Source: an uncultured Eubacterium sp.
GTDB lineage: Bacteria > Bacillota > Clostridia > Peptostreptococcales > Anaerovoracaceae
DNA: 64,000 nucleotides
Assembly (NCBI GenBank): GCA_900543485.1
Contig: UQRM01000002.1
Span: forward strand, 1-64,000
Reading direction: 5' to 3'
In this document: positions 52,504 through 61,842 of the stretch, in pieces
Position numbering within the stretch: the stretch's first letter is position 1
Layout of the letters: the number at the start of each line of letters is the position of its first letter
Position numbers and translations under genes: made by a program
Notes under the pieces: model-generated
Databases searched by the model: none
Seen by the model: the letters and a program-made list of their open reading frames with translations, nothing else
Told to the model about the DNA's origin: nothing

Positions 52504-53585
52504 CTTGAATCCTCCTTCTTACCGCGTGACGCGATGAATCCTCCCCCGACGACCAGGTCATCTTTATAGAATACGATGGACTGGCCCGGCGTCGCCGCCC
52601 TCTGAGGCTCATCGAAGCAGGCCTTTATCCTGTCGTCTCCCACCCGTTCCAGCCGCACGGGAGCCGGCTTCGACGCATATCGTATCTTAGCCGTGAGGCC
52701 CTCGTCCTCCAGCCATGATTCGTTCGTCAGCACATTTTCCTCCGAGAATATCTCCCGCCGGAACAGGTCTTCGTTGCTTCCCAGCACCACCCGGTTGGTA
52801 TCGCTGTCGATGGCCGTAACGAAGGCCGGTTTTCCCAGCGCTATCCCCAGCCCCTTCCGCTGTCCGATGGTAAAATCCAGTATACCGCCGTGCTGGCCCA
52901 GCACATTGCCGTCCCTGTCGACGAAATCCCCGCCGGGCGGCCTCAGCCCCCTTCTCCTGAGAAACTCCTTGTAGTCGTCTCCTTCAGGAATGAAGCATAT
53001 CTCCTGGCTGTCCCTTGCTTCGGAGTTTTCCAGTGCTCTGGCCCGGGCCATCTCCCGCACCTGCTCCTTGTCCTCCACGTTGCTGAGGGGCAGCAGCAGC
53101 CTCGATATGGCCTCCTGGCCCAGCCTGTAGAGCATGTAGGACTGATCCTTTCTGACGTTGTCGGCCTTCCTGATGTACCATTTTCCCGTCCCTTCGTCGT
53201 GGAAAGTGTCGGCGTAATGGCCTGTAGCTATGTAATGGGCTCCCAGGGAATCGGCCGCCTCCAGCAGCGTCCTGAACTTCACCTCCGGATTGCACACGAT
53301 ACAGGGGTTGGGCGTCCTGCCGCAGCCGTACTGGCGGCAGAAATCACCGATGACGATATCCTCGAAGTCACGGCTCACGTCCCTGTAGACAAAATCTATG
53401 GAAAGCTGCTCCGCCGCCTTCTCGGCCCTCCTTCGCCCCTCTCCCGATGCCGCCGCCTCCGGCGTCACGTCGAAGTAGAGACCTGTCACGTCGAAGCCCT
53501 TTTCCGCCAATATCAAAGCGGCGGCAGTGCTGTCCACTCCGCCGCTCAGTCCCAATATCACTTTATTCTTCTTCATCGATGTCAT
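52500..53585 (-). CDS. mnmA: tRNA-specific 2-thiouridylase
   Basis: MnmA thiolates U34 of Lys, Glu and Gln tRNAs with sulfur from IscS. The 361-residue protein has the ATP-pyrophosphatase loop SGGVDS, a first catalytic Cys in [11 protein letters not shown] and the second in SQEICFIP, plus the C-terminal beta-barrel. The ATG at 53585 has GAGG 9 bp upstream; the next ATG (53576) is also possible. It overlaps the end of iscU by 23 bp. Direct linkage to iscS is common in Firmicutes. Confidence 0.95.
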   Translation of the reverse strand: MTSMKKNKVILGLSGGVDSTAAALILAEKGFDVTGLYFDVTPEAAASGEGRRRAEKAAEQLSIDFVYRDVSRDFEDIVIGDFCRQYGCGRTPNPCIVCNPEVKFRTLLEAADSLGAHYIATGHYADTFHDEGTGKWYIRKADNVRKDQSYMLYRLGQEAISRLLLPLSNVEDKEQVREMARARALENSEARDSQEICFIPEGDDYKEFLRRRGLRPPGGDFVDRDGNVLGQHGGILDFTIGQRKGLGIALGKPAFVTAIDSDTNRVVLGSNEDLFRREIFSEENVLTNESWLEDEGLTAKIRYASKPAPVRLERVGDDRIKACFDEPQRAATPGQSIVFYKDDLVVGGGFIASRGKKEDSR

Positions 53586-54015
53586 GGTGATGATCCTCTT
53601 CCGCATCAGGGTCGAATCCTTCAAGGCCCTTGTAGGTCTTGCCGTGCTTCTGCGCGTAATCGTATATCGCCGCCTTTATGGCGTGCTCCGCCAGGACGGA
53701 GCAGTGTACCTTCACGGCCGGGAGGCCTCCCAGCTCCTCGACGATCTTTTGGTTGGAGAGCTCCAGTGCCTCTTCCACGCTCATGCCTATTATCATGTCA
53801 GTAGCCATGCTGGATGAAGCTATAGCGCTCCCGCAGCCAAAGGTCTTGAACTTGGCGTCCGTTATCTTCTCATCGTCGTCCACCTTTATGGAGATCTGCA
53901 TCATGTCTCCGCAGACCGGGCTCCCGTAGGTACCCAGACCATCGGCGTTCTCTATTTCCCCGACGTTGTGGGGATTCATGAAATGTTCCATTACCTTATC
54001 GTTATACAGTGCCAT
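53563..54015 (-). CDS. iscU: Iron-sulfur cluster scaffold protein
   Basis: This 150-residue NifU-N/IscU scaffold has its three cluster ligands in GSPVCGD, FGCGSA and VHCSV. An acidic and histidine-rich tail (DAEEDHHH and following) is unusual and may bind metal. The ATG at 54015 lies 5 bp after the iscS stop; an ATG at 54027 has no room for a ribosome site. It acts with IscS to build clusters for enzymes such as PyrK and the ferredoxin-type reductase encoded nearby. Confidence 0.94.
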   Translation of the reverse strand: MALYNDKVMEHFMNPHNVGEIENADGLGTYGSPVCGDMMQISIKVDDDEKITDAKFKTFGCGSAIASSSMATDMIIGMSVEEALELSNQKIVEELGGLPAVKVHCSVLAEHAIKAAIYDYAQKHGKTYKGLEGFDPDAEEDHHHDIDEEE

Positions 54016-54020
54016 GTCAA

Positions 54021-55190
54021 TTACCATCCTTCCTGTCCCGTTACCGGAGACAATTCTCTGAGTCGTTCTACGACTTTTGTCAATACGTCAGCGACGTAAT
54101 CTATATCTTCCTTAGTAGTGAAATCTCCTATCGTGAATCTCACCGTACCGTTCATCTTCGTGATAGGAACGCCCAGCGCGTCCAGCACATGAGACGGGAC
54201 GAGAGATTTTGAGGAACATGCCGATCCGGTCGAAACGCTGATACCGCCCGCGTCCAGCATCAGCAGGATCGCTTCTCCCTCGATGTAGTCGAAGGAAACG
54301 TTGAGGTTTCCCGGGTGGCGCTTTTCAGCCGAACCGTTGAGCTGTACGCCGGTGATGTTAGTCCGGATCTTCTCCCAGAAGTAATCCCTCAGCTCCCGGA
54401 GGTCAGCCATATGGCTTTCGAGGTTCTGTCCCGCCAGCTCCGCCGCCTTGCCGAAGCCGACGATCCCGGCTACGTTTTCCGTACCGGCTCTGCGCTTGCT
54501 TTCCTGAGCGCCTCCGTGCATGTAATTGGTGATCCTCAGGCCTTTTCTCATGTAGAGAGCTCCCACTCCCTTAGGCCCGTATATCTTGTGAGCCGACATG
54601 GAGAGAAAATCCACGCCCAGATCCTTTACATCTATCGGGATATTACCCAGCGCCTGTACAGCGTCGGTGTGGAAAAGCACCCCTCTTGCCTTCGCCACAG
54701 CCGCCAGCTCTCTGATGGGCTCTATCGTTCCCACTTCGTTGTTCACCATCATTATGCTGACCAGGATCGTATCATCTCTGATGGCTTTTTCCAGCGCCTC
54801 AGGCGATACGAAGCCGTCGCTGTCCACATCCAGATACGTCACCTCGTAACCGTATTTTTCGAGATACTCGCATGTGTGGAGTATCGCGTGATGCTCTATC
54901 CTGCTGGTTATTATATGCTTTCCCTTGTCCTTCAGCGAGTCGGCGACCCCTTCCAGCACCCAGTTATCGGCCTCCGTTCCGCAGGAGGTGAAGAAGATCT
55001 CCTTCGGATCAGCCTTTATCAGATCAGCTACCCTCTTCCTGGCTTCGTCAAGACCTGCTTTTGCTTCAAGACCCGGCGAATAGAGGCTGGACGGATTGCC
55101 GTAAACTTCCGTATAATATGGCAACATCTCCCTGACAACTTCCTCCTTGACAGGTGTCGTCGCCGCATAATCGAGATATACCTGTTTCAT
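54021..55190 (-). CDS. iscS: Cysteine desulfurase
   Basis: This PLP enzyme releases sulfur from cysteine as a persulfide. The 389-residue protein has the PLP lysine in SAHKIYGPKGVGALY and the persulfide loop Cys in STGSACSSKS, the short-loop group I (NifS/IscS) type. The ATG at 55190 has AGGAG 9 bp upstream; a TTG at 55199 overlaps that site. It heads the iscS-iscU-mnmA-ridA operon. Its promoter lies at 55246-55274. Confidence 0.96.
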   Translation of the reverse strand: MKQVYLDYAATTPVKEEVVREMLPYYTEVYGNPSSLYSPGLEAKAGLDEARKRVADLIKADPKEIFFTSCGTEADNWVLEGVADSLKDKGKHIITSRIEHHAILHTCEYLEKYGYEVTYLDVDSDGFVSPEALEKAIRDDTILVSIMMVNNEVGTIEPIRELAAVAKARGVLFHTDAVQALGNIPIDVKDLGVDFLSMSAHKIYGPKGVGALYMRKGLRITNYMHGGAQESKRRAGTENVAGIVGFGKAAELAGQNLESHMADLRELRDYFWEKIRTNITGVQLNGSAEKRHPGNLNVSFDYIEGEAILLMLDAGGISVSTGSACSSKSLVPSHVLDALGVPITKMNGTVRFTIGDFTTKEDIDYVADVLTKVVERLRELSPVTGQEGW

Positions 55191-55245
55191 GTGATCCAAC
55201 TCCTTTTATATTCAAAATTATGTATGTTGTTTCTCTGATGTTTTT

Positions 55246-55274
55246 ATATTATACTATTTTGATGAAGATTGCAA
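55246..55274 (-). promoter_or_regulatory. Promoter of the iscS operon
   Basis: On the minus strand TTGCAA (55274-55269) is followed after 17 bp by TAATAT (55251-55246), which overlaps a perfect TATAAT at 15 bp spacing. No clear IscR/Rrf2 operator was recognised. Confidence 0.6.
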
Positions 55275-55393
55275 TACGTTTTGACAACAAAAAGAAATAT
55301 TTTCCTATTATTTTAGTAGGTTTAAATCGTGCGCAACGCATATCTTCACCGCCACACGTCACGTCACGACAGTTTAATGTTTGTCTCCATCCG

Positions 55394-55846
55394 TCAATTC
55401 CTCGCTTCGAAGGATATCAACCTGTACTCCCCATCCTCGGACGACACCCCTATATCGTACTCATATATCTCATCATACACACCTTCCATCCCGGAAATCG
55501 TCCATTTTATCTTGCCATAGAAGGACATCCTGTCGTAGACATGGCTCTTCTTTTCCAGCTCTATCACATCCATGGCTCTTGTCCTCTCCAGATCCGTATC
55601 CTCGAACTGAGTCAGAGCCTCCACATCATCTCTGTACAGCTTGTCCGCCTCCACTTCCTTGAGCTGTCTTTTTCCCTCATCATACGTTATCTCTCCGAAC
55701 AACGTCTTTTCCATGATGTTGCTACGCTTTTCCAGCAGCTGTCTCACCTGATAGACTTCCCTGTCAGCAGTGGCGCCCAGCAGCACCATGCCCAGCACGC
55801 ACGCCGCTGCCAATATGGCTATCCATTTAAAATATCTCCCTTTCAT
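55394..55846 (-). CDS. Membrane-anchored or secreted protein, unrecognised (150 aa)
   Basis: The N-terminus has a hydrophobic segment (about residues 8-26, with Ala, Val and Leu) that acts as an anchor or signal peptide, followed by a charged, probably helical region (30-105) and a short beta-rich end. I do not recognise a family. AAGGGG lies upstream of the ATG. It is transcribed after the DUF896 gene but is separated from it by a terminator. The 200-bp gap before iscS (55191-55393) holds only the iscS promoter. Confidence 0.7.
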   Translation of the reverse strand: MKGRYFKWIAILAAACVLGMVLLGATADREVYQVRQLLEKRSNIMEKTLFGEITYDEGKRQLKEVEADKLYRDDVEALTQFEDTDLERTRAMDVIELEKKSHVYDRMSFYGKIKWTISGMEGVYDEIYEYDIGVSSEDGEYRLISFEARN

Positions 55847-55925
55847 TCCCGTTCCCCTTTTCCCACCTTTTCTTCTTTATTTCAGAGCCGCCTTCTTCCC
55901 CTGACGTCTCTTCTCCATAATAGAA

Positions 55926-55958
55926 TAAAAAAGGCGAGAAAACTGGTGTTTCCCGCCG
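55926..55958 (-). terminator. Terminator of the DUF896 gene
   Basis: On the minus strand GGCGGGAAA pairs with TTTTCTCGCC around a short loop and is followed by TTTTTT. It sits right after the DUF896 stop codon. Confidence 0.8.
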
Positions 55959-55969
55959 TCGTCAAATCA

Positions 55970-56194
55970 CTAATTTTGTCTTTTTTTCTGTTCCTGTATC
56001 TCCGCCAATTCTTCTTCCGACAGATCCTCCACGAACTTCACTCTGTCCAGATGGCCTCTGAAATGTTCCCTGAACTTCTCTAAATATTCCTTACGCAACA
56101 GCTGCTGTTCAGCCTTTTCCTCCTCCGTAAGCCCCTCGCTCTTGGCCTTTCTTGCCAGATGGTTTATTCTGTCTATCTTTTCCTTCTTGAGCAT
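55970..56194 (-). CDS. DUF896 (YnzC-like) protein
   Basis: The 74-residue protein begins with the DUF896 core: KKEKIDRINHLARKAKSEGL, then a highly charged pair of helices containing EEKAEQQLLRKEYLEKFR. In Bacillus a relative (YnzC) is encoded in the SOS operon with yneA; here it lies far from the yneA-like gene and no LexA box was seen. The ATG at 56194 follows GGGAGGG by 4 bp; the frame is open upstream but overlaps the fabF promoter zone. Function unknown; RNA binding has been suggested for relatives. Confidence 0.9.
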   Translation of the reverse strand: MLKKEKIDRINHLARKAKSEGLTEEEKAEQQLLRKEYLEKFREHFRGHLDRVKFVEDLSEEELAEIQEQKKRQN

Positions 56195-56336
56195 GATACC
56201 CTCCCTCTGCCGTATATGTCCAATCATATCCGATACGACAGACCCTGTCAATAATTTTACACAATTAGCGATGACTTTTGCCCCTGTATATGTTAAAATA
56301 TTAATAATCGGCAAATTTCAGGAGGACTTTTACGAT

Positions 56337-57599
56337 ATGAAAAACTTGGTCATTACAGGCATGGGAGCTGTTACTCCCATAGGTATAGGAGTAGGTGACT
56401 ATTGGCAGGGAATACTCGATATGAAATGCGGCATCGAAAAGATCACCCGTTTTCACGACGATGATCTTCCCATCCAGATAGCCGGAGAAGTCAAGGAGTT
56501 CGATCCCAAGGATTACATGCCGTCCAAACTGAGTAAAGAGACCGGTATGTTCATGCAATTCGCCTACGCTTCTGCCAAAGAAGCCATCGAACAGAGCGGG
56601 ATAAATATAGATGCCGAAGCCGGACGCATCGGTATCGTCATGGCTACGGCCCTCAACGGTACTGCGGAAATAACAGAAACAGAAAAGCTTTACAGCGTAG
56701 ACGGCAAGAAGAAGGTCAGCCCTCGCTTTCTTCCCAAGATACTGGGGAATCTGGGAGCCGCCCACATCGCCATCTCATATGGCATACATGGCCCCAGCTT
56801 TACAGTGAGCACCGCGTGTTCCTCCGGCGGCGACGCTATCTGTATGGCTGCTATGCTGCTCAATGCGGGAGAAGCTGATGTGATGCTGGTAGTCGGCGGA
56901 GAGAGCGCCCATTGCCCTATCATAATATCCACACTGGCTCAGGCTAAGGCCCTTTCCAAAAACCCCGACCCCAAATCAGCCTGCCGTCCTTTCGATGCTG
57001 ACAGAGACGGATTCGTGATGGGCGAAGGCGGCGGCGCTATCATTCTGGAAACAGAAGAGCATGCAAAAAGACGCGGCGCCGGGATAATGTGCCGTCTGGC
57101 CGGATGGGGAAACAACACCGATGGCTATCATGTCACTTCACCGAGACCTGACGGCAGCGGAGCTGTAAAATGCATGTCAGACGCTCTGGCCAAGGCCGGC
57201 ATGAAGCCGGAAGATATAGATTACATAAACGCTCACGGTACATCGACGCCTCTGGGTGACCCAATAGAGACATTAGCTATCAAGACCCTGTTTGGATGGG
57301 ATGACCCTGAAGCTCCGATGCCGGAAGACCTGAAGGCAAAAATACCGCCTGTCAGCTCTACTAAGGCCAACACGGGACATTTGATGGGAGCCGGTGGTAT
57401 AACGGAAGTTATCGCATGCATCAAGGCGATACAGACAGGCATCATTCCTCCTACCCTCAACTACAGGACTCCCGATCCACGATGTGATCTGGATTTCGTA
57501 GCAGAAGGGCCAAGAAAAGTCAAGGTGGACACAGCTATGTCCAACGCACTGGGATTCGGTGGTCAGAATTCAAGCATAATAGTTACCAGATACGAATAA
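56337..57599 (+). CDS. fabF: 3-oxoacyl-ACP synthase II (KAS II)
   Basis: The 420-residue condensing enzyme elongates fatty acyl-ACP with malonyl-ACP. Its catalytic triad is present: Cys in STACSSGG, His in NAHGTSTPLGD and His in ANTGHLMGAGG. AGGAGG lies 11 bp before the ATG at 56337. It stands alone, outside a fab operon, followed by a strong terminator. It looks like a housekeeping FabF by length and sequence and not like the cluster KS domains. Confidence 0.93.
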   Translation: MKNLVITGMGAVTPIGIGVGDYWQGILDMKCGIEKITRFHDDDLPIQIAGEVKEFDPKDYMPSKLSKETGMFMQFAYASAKEAIEQSGINIDAEAGRIGIVMATALNGTAEITETEKLYSVDGKKKVSPRFLPKILGNLGAAHIAISYGIHGPSFTVSTACSSGGDAICMAAMLLNAGEADVMLVVGGESAHCPIIISTLAQAKALSKNPDPKSACRPFDADRDGFVMGEGGGAIILETEEHAKRRGAGIMCRLAGWGNNTDGYHVTSPRPDGSGAVKCMSDALAKAGMKPEDIDYINAHGTSTPLGDPIETLAIKTLFGWDDPEAPMPEDLKAKIPPVSSTKANTGHLMGAGGITEVIACIKAIQTGIIPPTLNYRTPDPRCDLDFVAEGPRKVKVDTAMSNALGFGGQNSSIIVTRYE

Positions 57600-57620
57600 G
57601 ACCTGATATGATATCTTTCA

Positions 57621-57651
57621 GGAGCTGCCGCGTGACGCGGCAGCTCCTTTT
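57621..57651 (+). terminator. Terminator of fabF
   Basis: GGAGCTGCCGCG and CGCGGCAGCTCC form a perfect 12-bp GC-rich stem with a TGA loop, followed by TTTT. Confidence 0.95.
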
Positions 57652-57961
57652 CACTTGCAGCGGTTTGCCAATAACCAATGATCGCAAAGCATTTTTAGCA
57701 AAAATAGATCATCGGCTGGCATTTTACTTGACCAATATGCCAACAACAAGTTTCACAGCAGACTTTTAGGCATTTTTTTCATGCAAGCTGAGGTGTTTTA
57801 TGCCTATAACACATATTTCTATAAAGCTTTAGGCAATTCGAAGGATCACAGGCAGCTCTCAGAAAGCTGATTATGCCTAAATCGCCCCATAAATCGCTGT
57901 GTTTGGCATATGTCGACCGGAATGAAACCGACACTTGACAGTGCTTGGTCGGATTTCGGAT
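57652..57961. other. Non-coding stretch with nested inverted repeats
   Basis: No gene is visible in this 310-bp stretch between two terminators. It holds three inverted repeats. TGCCA..CCAATGATC (57666-57683) pairs with GATCATCGG.TGGCA (57707-57721). TAGGCAT (57767-57773) pairs with ATGCCTA (57800-57806). TTTAGGCA (57828-57835) pairs with TGCCTAAA (57874-57881), enclosing CAGCT/AGCTG. TTGGCA or TAGGCA-like words recur about every 30-60 bp. This could be a structured RNA, tandem binding sites or a decayed element. Confidence 0.5.
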
Positions 57962-58003
57962 ATAAAAACACAGAGCCGATATCCACCGCGATATCGACCC
58001 TGT
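57962..58003 (-). terminator. Terminator of the pst-pho operon
   Basis: On the minus strand ACAGGGTCGATATC pairs with GATATCGGCTCTGT (two weak pairs) around a 6-nt loop, then GTTTTTAT follows. It lies 90 bp past the phoR stop. Confidence 0.8.
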
Positions 58004-58092
58004 ATCATGATATTTTATTCAAATCAAAAGCTTTTTCAGTTGACCGCGATCTGTTCCGCAGTCCGGTCTGAGATCGTCGCAGCTGTCCGCCC

Positions 58093-59751
58093 TTACTTCT
58101 GACGCGGGAATCTTACGATCATCTTCGTTCCGATGCCTTCAGCACTTTCCACTTCGATGGTCCCGCCCATATAAGATACGGCGTGCTTCACGATAGAAAG
58201 GCCAAGACCTGTTCCGTCCACTGTGGACGAATGGCTCTCATCTATCCTGAAGAATCTCTCGAATATCCTCTCTCTGTACTCGAACGGTATGCCGATACCT
58301 GTATCCTCGACAGTAACAGTAGCACCCTCATTGAGGTCGCTTACAGTTATCATGACGGAGCCATTTTCCTTGTTATACTTTATGGCGTTTTCACAGAGAT
58401 TATATATTATCTCGTTGCATAATGAAGGTATGCCTTTCACGAAAGCGTGCTCGCCATCCAAGTAGAGCTTTATACCTTGCTCCTCGGCTTTTCTGGAAAG
58501 ACGCTCTATCACGTCCTTTGACATATCGAAGAGATCTACCTGGGAATATTCTTCCGGGAACGAGTTCTCATCCAGTTTCGAAAGTTTTATGATATCGTCT
58601 ATGAGACTTATCATCCGTCCTGACTCTTCCTTGATATTCCTGCCAAAACTCTTGACGTCTGCCGGTTTCACTATACCTTCCGCCATCATGTCAGATACTC
58701 CGTATATGGTGGTAAGTGGCGTTTTAAGCTCGTGGGATACGTTGGAGGTGAATTCCCGTCTCAGCTTCTCCCGCTGCTCCTTTTCCGTCACATCGACGAT
58801 TATCACCACAGCGCCCACTATATCGGCCTTTTCGACTACCGGATTGGCCATGATGTTGTAGTATCTGTTCTTCGTCTCAAGCGGCTGCTGATTATGCTCA
58901 CCGCTAAGCGCTTTCTCTATGGCAGTTCTGAATCCTTCGCTCCTGTTGAGCTCAAAGGCTGTATGCGGGTTTTCTATCCCCGGATCGCCCAGCAGATCGA
59001 TTATTGCCGTATTGTAGGAGAGTATCTCCATATTCTTGTCTATCAGCAGGAAACCTTCGCTCATGTTTTCAGTGATAGCTGTGAATTCCTTCTGCTGTCG
59101 CTGCATCTCAGCCAGCTGCATATTGATATGCCTGCTCTGAGCCCTTATTTTGTCCATAAGAGGCGACAACTCAGGATATGGCTCCTCCGCATCATTATCG
59201 TTGAGATCCATACCATTGATCGGATCCACTATTTTCCTGGACAACAGCTTCGATATGACTATGGAAACGATGACGGCAATTATCAATATAACTACGAACG
59301 GACCTATCACACCTCTGAGAAGCAGTGCAACCATACTCTGTTCCTGAGATATCCTCAGTATGTTCCCGTCATCCAACTCCACGGCATAGTATATGGTCTT
59401 AGTGGAAAGAGTATCGGAATATCTGGTAACGAAAGATTCGCCATTTTCAGCCGCTGCCACTATCTCTTCCCTGCTGCCGTGGTTTTCCATATCGGCGGCA
59501 TTTTCAGCGGAGTCGAACAATACTGTCCCATCCGGAGCCACCAAAGTTATTCTGTTATCGGTATATCCCACTCTGTCGAGAAAGCCTTCATCCTCCTGTA
59601 CTTCATTGGAAATGAGCCTGGCTTCTTCCTTCAGCTCTCCTTCAACTATCCCCTCAAAGTACGCGTACAGCACAAAGGACACGCATAAAAAGCAGATCAC
59701 TGCTATCGCGACAGAGACGGTGAAAATGCTCTTGAATATCTTCTTAGTCAT
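58093..59751 (-). CDS. phoR: Phosphate-regulon sensor histidine kinase
   Basis: The 552-residue sensor has an N-terminal membrane helix (about 10-32), an extracellular domain (33-140), a second helix (145-168), a linker, a PAS domain (about 222-325), the phosphorylated His340 in VSHELKTPLT and an ATPase domain with DTGIGIP and GTGLGLSIVK. It belongs to the PhoR group by layout and context: it is last in pst-phoU-phoB-phoR and overlaps phoB by 8 bp. PhoU and the Pst transporter are expected to convey phosphate status to it. Confidence 0.93.
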   Translation of the reverse strand: MTKKIFKSIFTVSVAIAVICFLCVSFVLYAYFEGIVEGELKEEARLISNEVQEDEGFLDRVGYTDNRITLVAPDGTVLFDSAENAADMENHGSREEIVAAAENGESFVTRYSDTLSTKTIYYAVELDDGNILRISQEQSMVALLLRGVIGPFVVILIIAVIVSIVISKLLSRKIVDPINGMDLNDNDAEEPYPELSPLMDKIRAQSRHINMQLAEMQRQQKEFTAITENMSEGFLLIDKNMEILSYNTAIIDLLGDPGIENPHTAFELNRSEGFRTAIEKALSGEHNQQPLETKNRYYNIMANPVVEKADIVGAVVIIVDVTEKEQREKLRREFTSNVSHELKTPLTTIYGVSDMMAEGIVKPADVKSFGRNIKEESGRMISLIDDIIKLSKLDENSFPEEYSQVDLFDMSKDVIERLSRKAEEQGIKLYLDGEHAFVKGIPSLCNEIIYNLCENAIKYNKENGSVMITVSDLNEGATVTVEDTGIGIPFEYRERIFERFFRIDESHSSTVDGTGLGLSIVKHAVSYMGGTIEVESAEGIGTKMIVRFPRQK

Positions 59752-60421
59752 TACTGCCTCCTATCTTGTACCCCAGACCTCGCACGGTCTGTATCAGCTT
59801 GCCTGCACTTCCCAGCTTTGAGCGGAGCGTACGTATATGTACATCGACAGTACGGTTTTCGCCGTCGAATTCATACCCCCATATCTTGGTCAGTATCTCA
59901 TCCCTTGTCATAACGACGCCTTCATTCTTGAACAGGATGCACAGGAGCTCGAACTCCTTTAGGGTGAGCGTAATATCTTTATCGTCAACCTTAACTATGT
60001 GTTTTGACGGACAAAGGTAGAGATTTTCCTTTCTGTATTCCAGAGGCTCGTCGTTTTTTCCGGCTCTTCTGAGCAGCGCTTTTATCCTGGATATCAGCTC
60101 CATGGTACCGAAAGGTTTGGAGACATAGTCATCAGCGCCATTATCCAGTCCCATGACTTTATCGTACTCTGTCCCTTTGGCTGTCAGCATTATCACAGGC
60201 ATCGTCTTCGTAGCGTTATTGCTCCTTATCTTCTTAAGTATCGATATCCCGTCCTCTCCCGGGAGCATGATGTCCAACAGCAACAGATCCGGCTGTTTTT
60301 TCTTCATAGCTTCCCAGAAGGCGTCCGGATGGTCAAATCCCTCTGCTTCAAGTCCTGTATTGTTCAGCGCGTATATCACGAAATTTCTTATATTGTTGTC
60401 ATCCTCAAGAAAATAAATCAT
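59744..60421 (-). CDS. phoB: Phosphate-regulon response regulator (OmpR family)
   Basis: The 225-residue regulator has a receiver domain with the phospho-acceptor Asp50 in LLLDIMLPGEDG, Asp7/Asp8, Thr in MLTAKG and Lys in SKPFG, followed by a winged-helix domain (about 130-222) ending in RGLGYKI. It is named PhoP in Bacillus and PhoB in many Clostridia. It overlaps phoU by 4 bp and phoR by 8 bp. Confidence 0.93.
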   Translation of the reverse strand: MIYFLEDDNNIRNFVIYALNNTGLEAEGFDHPDAFWEAMKKKQPDLLLLDIMLPGEDGISILKKIRSNNATKTMPVIMLTAKGTEYDKVMGLDNGADDYVSKPFGTMELISRIKALLRRAGKNDEPLEYRKENLYLCPSKHIVKVDDKDITLTLKEFELLCILFKNEGVVMTRDEILTKIWGYEFDGENRTVDVHIRTLRSKLGSAGKLIQTVRGLGYKIGGSND

Positions 60422-61089
60422 ATCTTATCCTTTTCGATGTTCTTCTCATTGACATGCTCGCCAGTTATGGAGAATATTACCCATTCAGCTATATTGACGG
60501 CATGGTCGCTTATCCTTTCCAGATATTTTGCTATCATCAATATGTCTATGAAGTACTCGGCGCAGTCTTTGTCCTCGGTCACTGCCGTGATAAGGTCATC
60601 CTTTACCTTGTCGAAAAGTTCATCTACTATATCGTCCTTCAGTATGACCTTGTTGGCCAGATCCATATCTCTCTTGACGAAGGAATCAACGCTTTCTGTG
60701 ACCATCTGTATGGCCGTGTCCGCCATCACGCTTATGTGATCGTGGTTGAAGCTGCTCCTGTCCTCCTTTATGAATTTGGTTATCTCAGCTATATCATAAG
60801 CCTGATCGCCTATCCTCTCCATATCCGAGATCATCTTGAGAGCCGCGGATATGAGTCTCAGATCCTTTGCTACAGGCTGTTGCTGAAGCAGTAGTTTCAA
60901 ACACACGCTCTCTATCTCCCTCTCCCTGTCGTCGATAAGCTCATCGGCGCTGAATGTCTTTTTTCTCATCTCATCTTTGCCCGTCTCCAGAGCCTTTACC
61001 GCATATGTAATGGCTTCCTCGCAAAGGGCTCCCATATCTATCAGCATGACGTTGAGCCGTTCAAGCTGTTCATCAAATCTAACACGCAT
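60418..61089 (-). CDS. phoU: Phosphate signalling complex protein
   Basis: The 223-residue all-helical protein has two PhoU repeats with the E/D-x3-D metal-binding pattern (ELIDDRERE in the first, DDIVDELFDKVKDDL in the second). PhoU links the Pst transporter to PhoR and limits phosphate uptake. Its start overlaps the pstB stop by one base, and its stop overlaps phoB by 4 bp. Confidence 0.95.
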   Translation of the reverse strand: MRVRFDEQLERLNVMLIDMGALCEEAITYAVKALETGKDEMRKKTFSADELIDDREREIESVCLKLLLQQQPVAKDLRLISAALKMISDMERIGDQAYDIAEITKFIKEDRSSFNHDHISVMADTAIQMVTESVDSFVKRDMDLANKVILKDDIVDELFDKVKDDLITAVTEDKDCAEYFIDILMIAKYLERISDHAVNIAEWVIFSITGEHVNEKNIEKDKI

Positions 61090-61838
61090 CAGCCAAACCT
61101 CCCTGTAATGTAATCCTCTGTTCGCTTGTCTTCAGGCATCGAAAACAGTTTTTCCGTATCATTAAATTCTATCATATCTCCCAAAAGGAAGAAAGCTGTT
61201 TTGTCGGAAATCCTCGCGGCCTGCTGCATATTGTGAGTGACGATGATGATAGTGTACTTATCTTTCAGCTCTATGGCCAGATCCTCTATCTTAGATGTGG
61301 ATATAGGATCCAGCGCCGATGTCGGCTCATCCATCAGTATTACTTCCGGCTCCACTGCCAGTGCTCTCGCTATACAGAGACGCTGCTGCTGTCCTCCCGA
61401 AAGACCTAACGCACTTTTATTGAGTCTGTCCTTGACTTCATCCCATATGGCCACGTCCCTGAGGGACTTTTCCACTATCTCATTGAGCTTCGATTTTGCC
61501 CGCACACCATGGGTCCTCGGACCGTAGGCGATGTTGTCGAATATGCTCATCGGGAACGGATTTGGCTTCTGGAATACCATCCCGACACGCTTCCTCAGAT
61601 TGTTCACATCTATTTTTCCGTATATATCTTCACCGTCCAGCTTCACCGAGCCTGTTATCCGGCAGCCCTCCACCAGGTCGTTCATGCGGTTCAGAGTCTT
61701 GAGCAGTGTGGATTTACCGCAGCCTGACGGTCCAATGAAAGCGGTGATTTCCTTCTCCTGTATTTTCATGTTTATATTCTTCAGAGCTTTGAAATCACCG
61801 TAAAAAAGCTCCAGGTTTTCTATTGTGTATTTATCCAT
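61089..61838 (-). CDS. pstB: Phosphate ABC importer ATPase
   Basis: The 249-residue ATPase has Walker A (GPSGCGKST), the PstB-typical [20 protein letters not shown] stretch, signature LSGGQQQR, Walker B ([13 protein letters not shown]) and a switch His (VTHNMQQA). It powers high-affinity phosphate uptake and follows pstA after 4 bp. Confidence 0.97.
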   Translation of the reverse strand: MDKYTIENLELFYGDFKALKNINMKIQEKEITAFIGPSGCGKSTLLKTLNRMNDLVEGCRITGSVKLDGEDIYGKIDVNNLRKRVGMVFQKPNPFPMSIFDNIAYGPRTHGVRAKSKLNEIVEKSLRDVAIWDEVKDRLNKSALGLSGGQQQRLCIARALAVEPEVILMDEPTSALDPISTSKIEDLAIELKDKYTIIIVTHNMQQAARISDKTAFFLLGDMIEFNDTEKLFSMPEDKRTEDYITGRFG

Positions 61839-61842
61839 ATCG

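Noticed and set aside
56337..57599. fabF as part of the biosynthetic cluster
   Set aside because: It is 4.5 kb away on the opposite strand, with housekeeping genes between, has its own terminator and matches ordinary KAS II.
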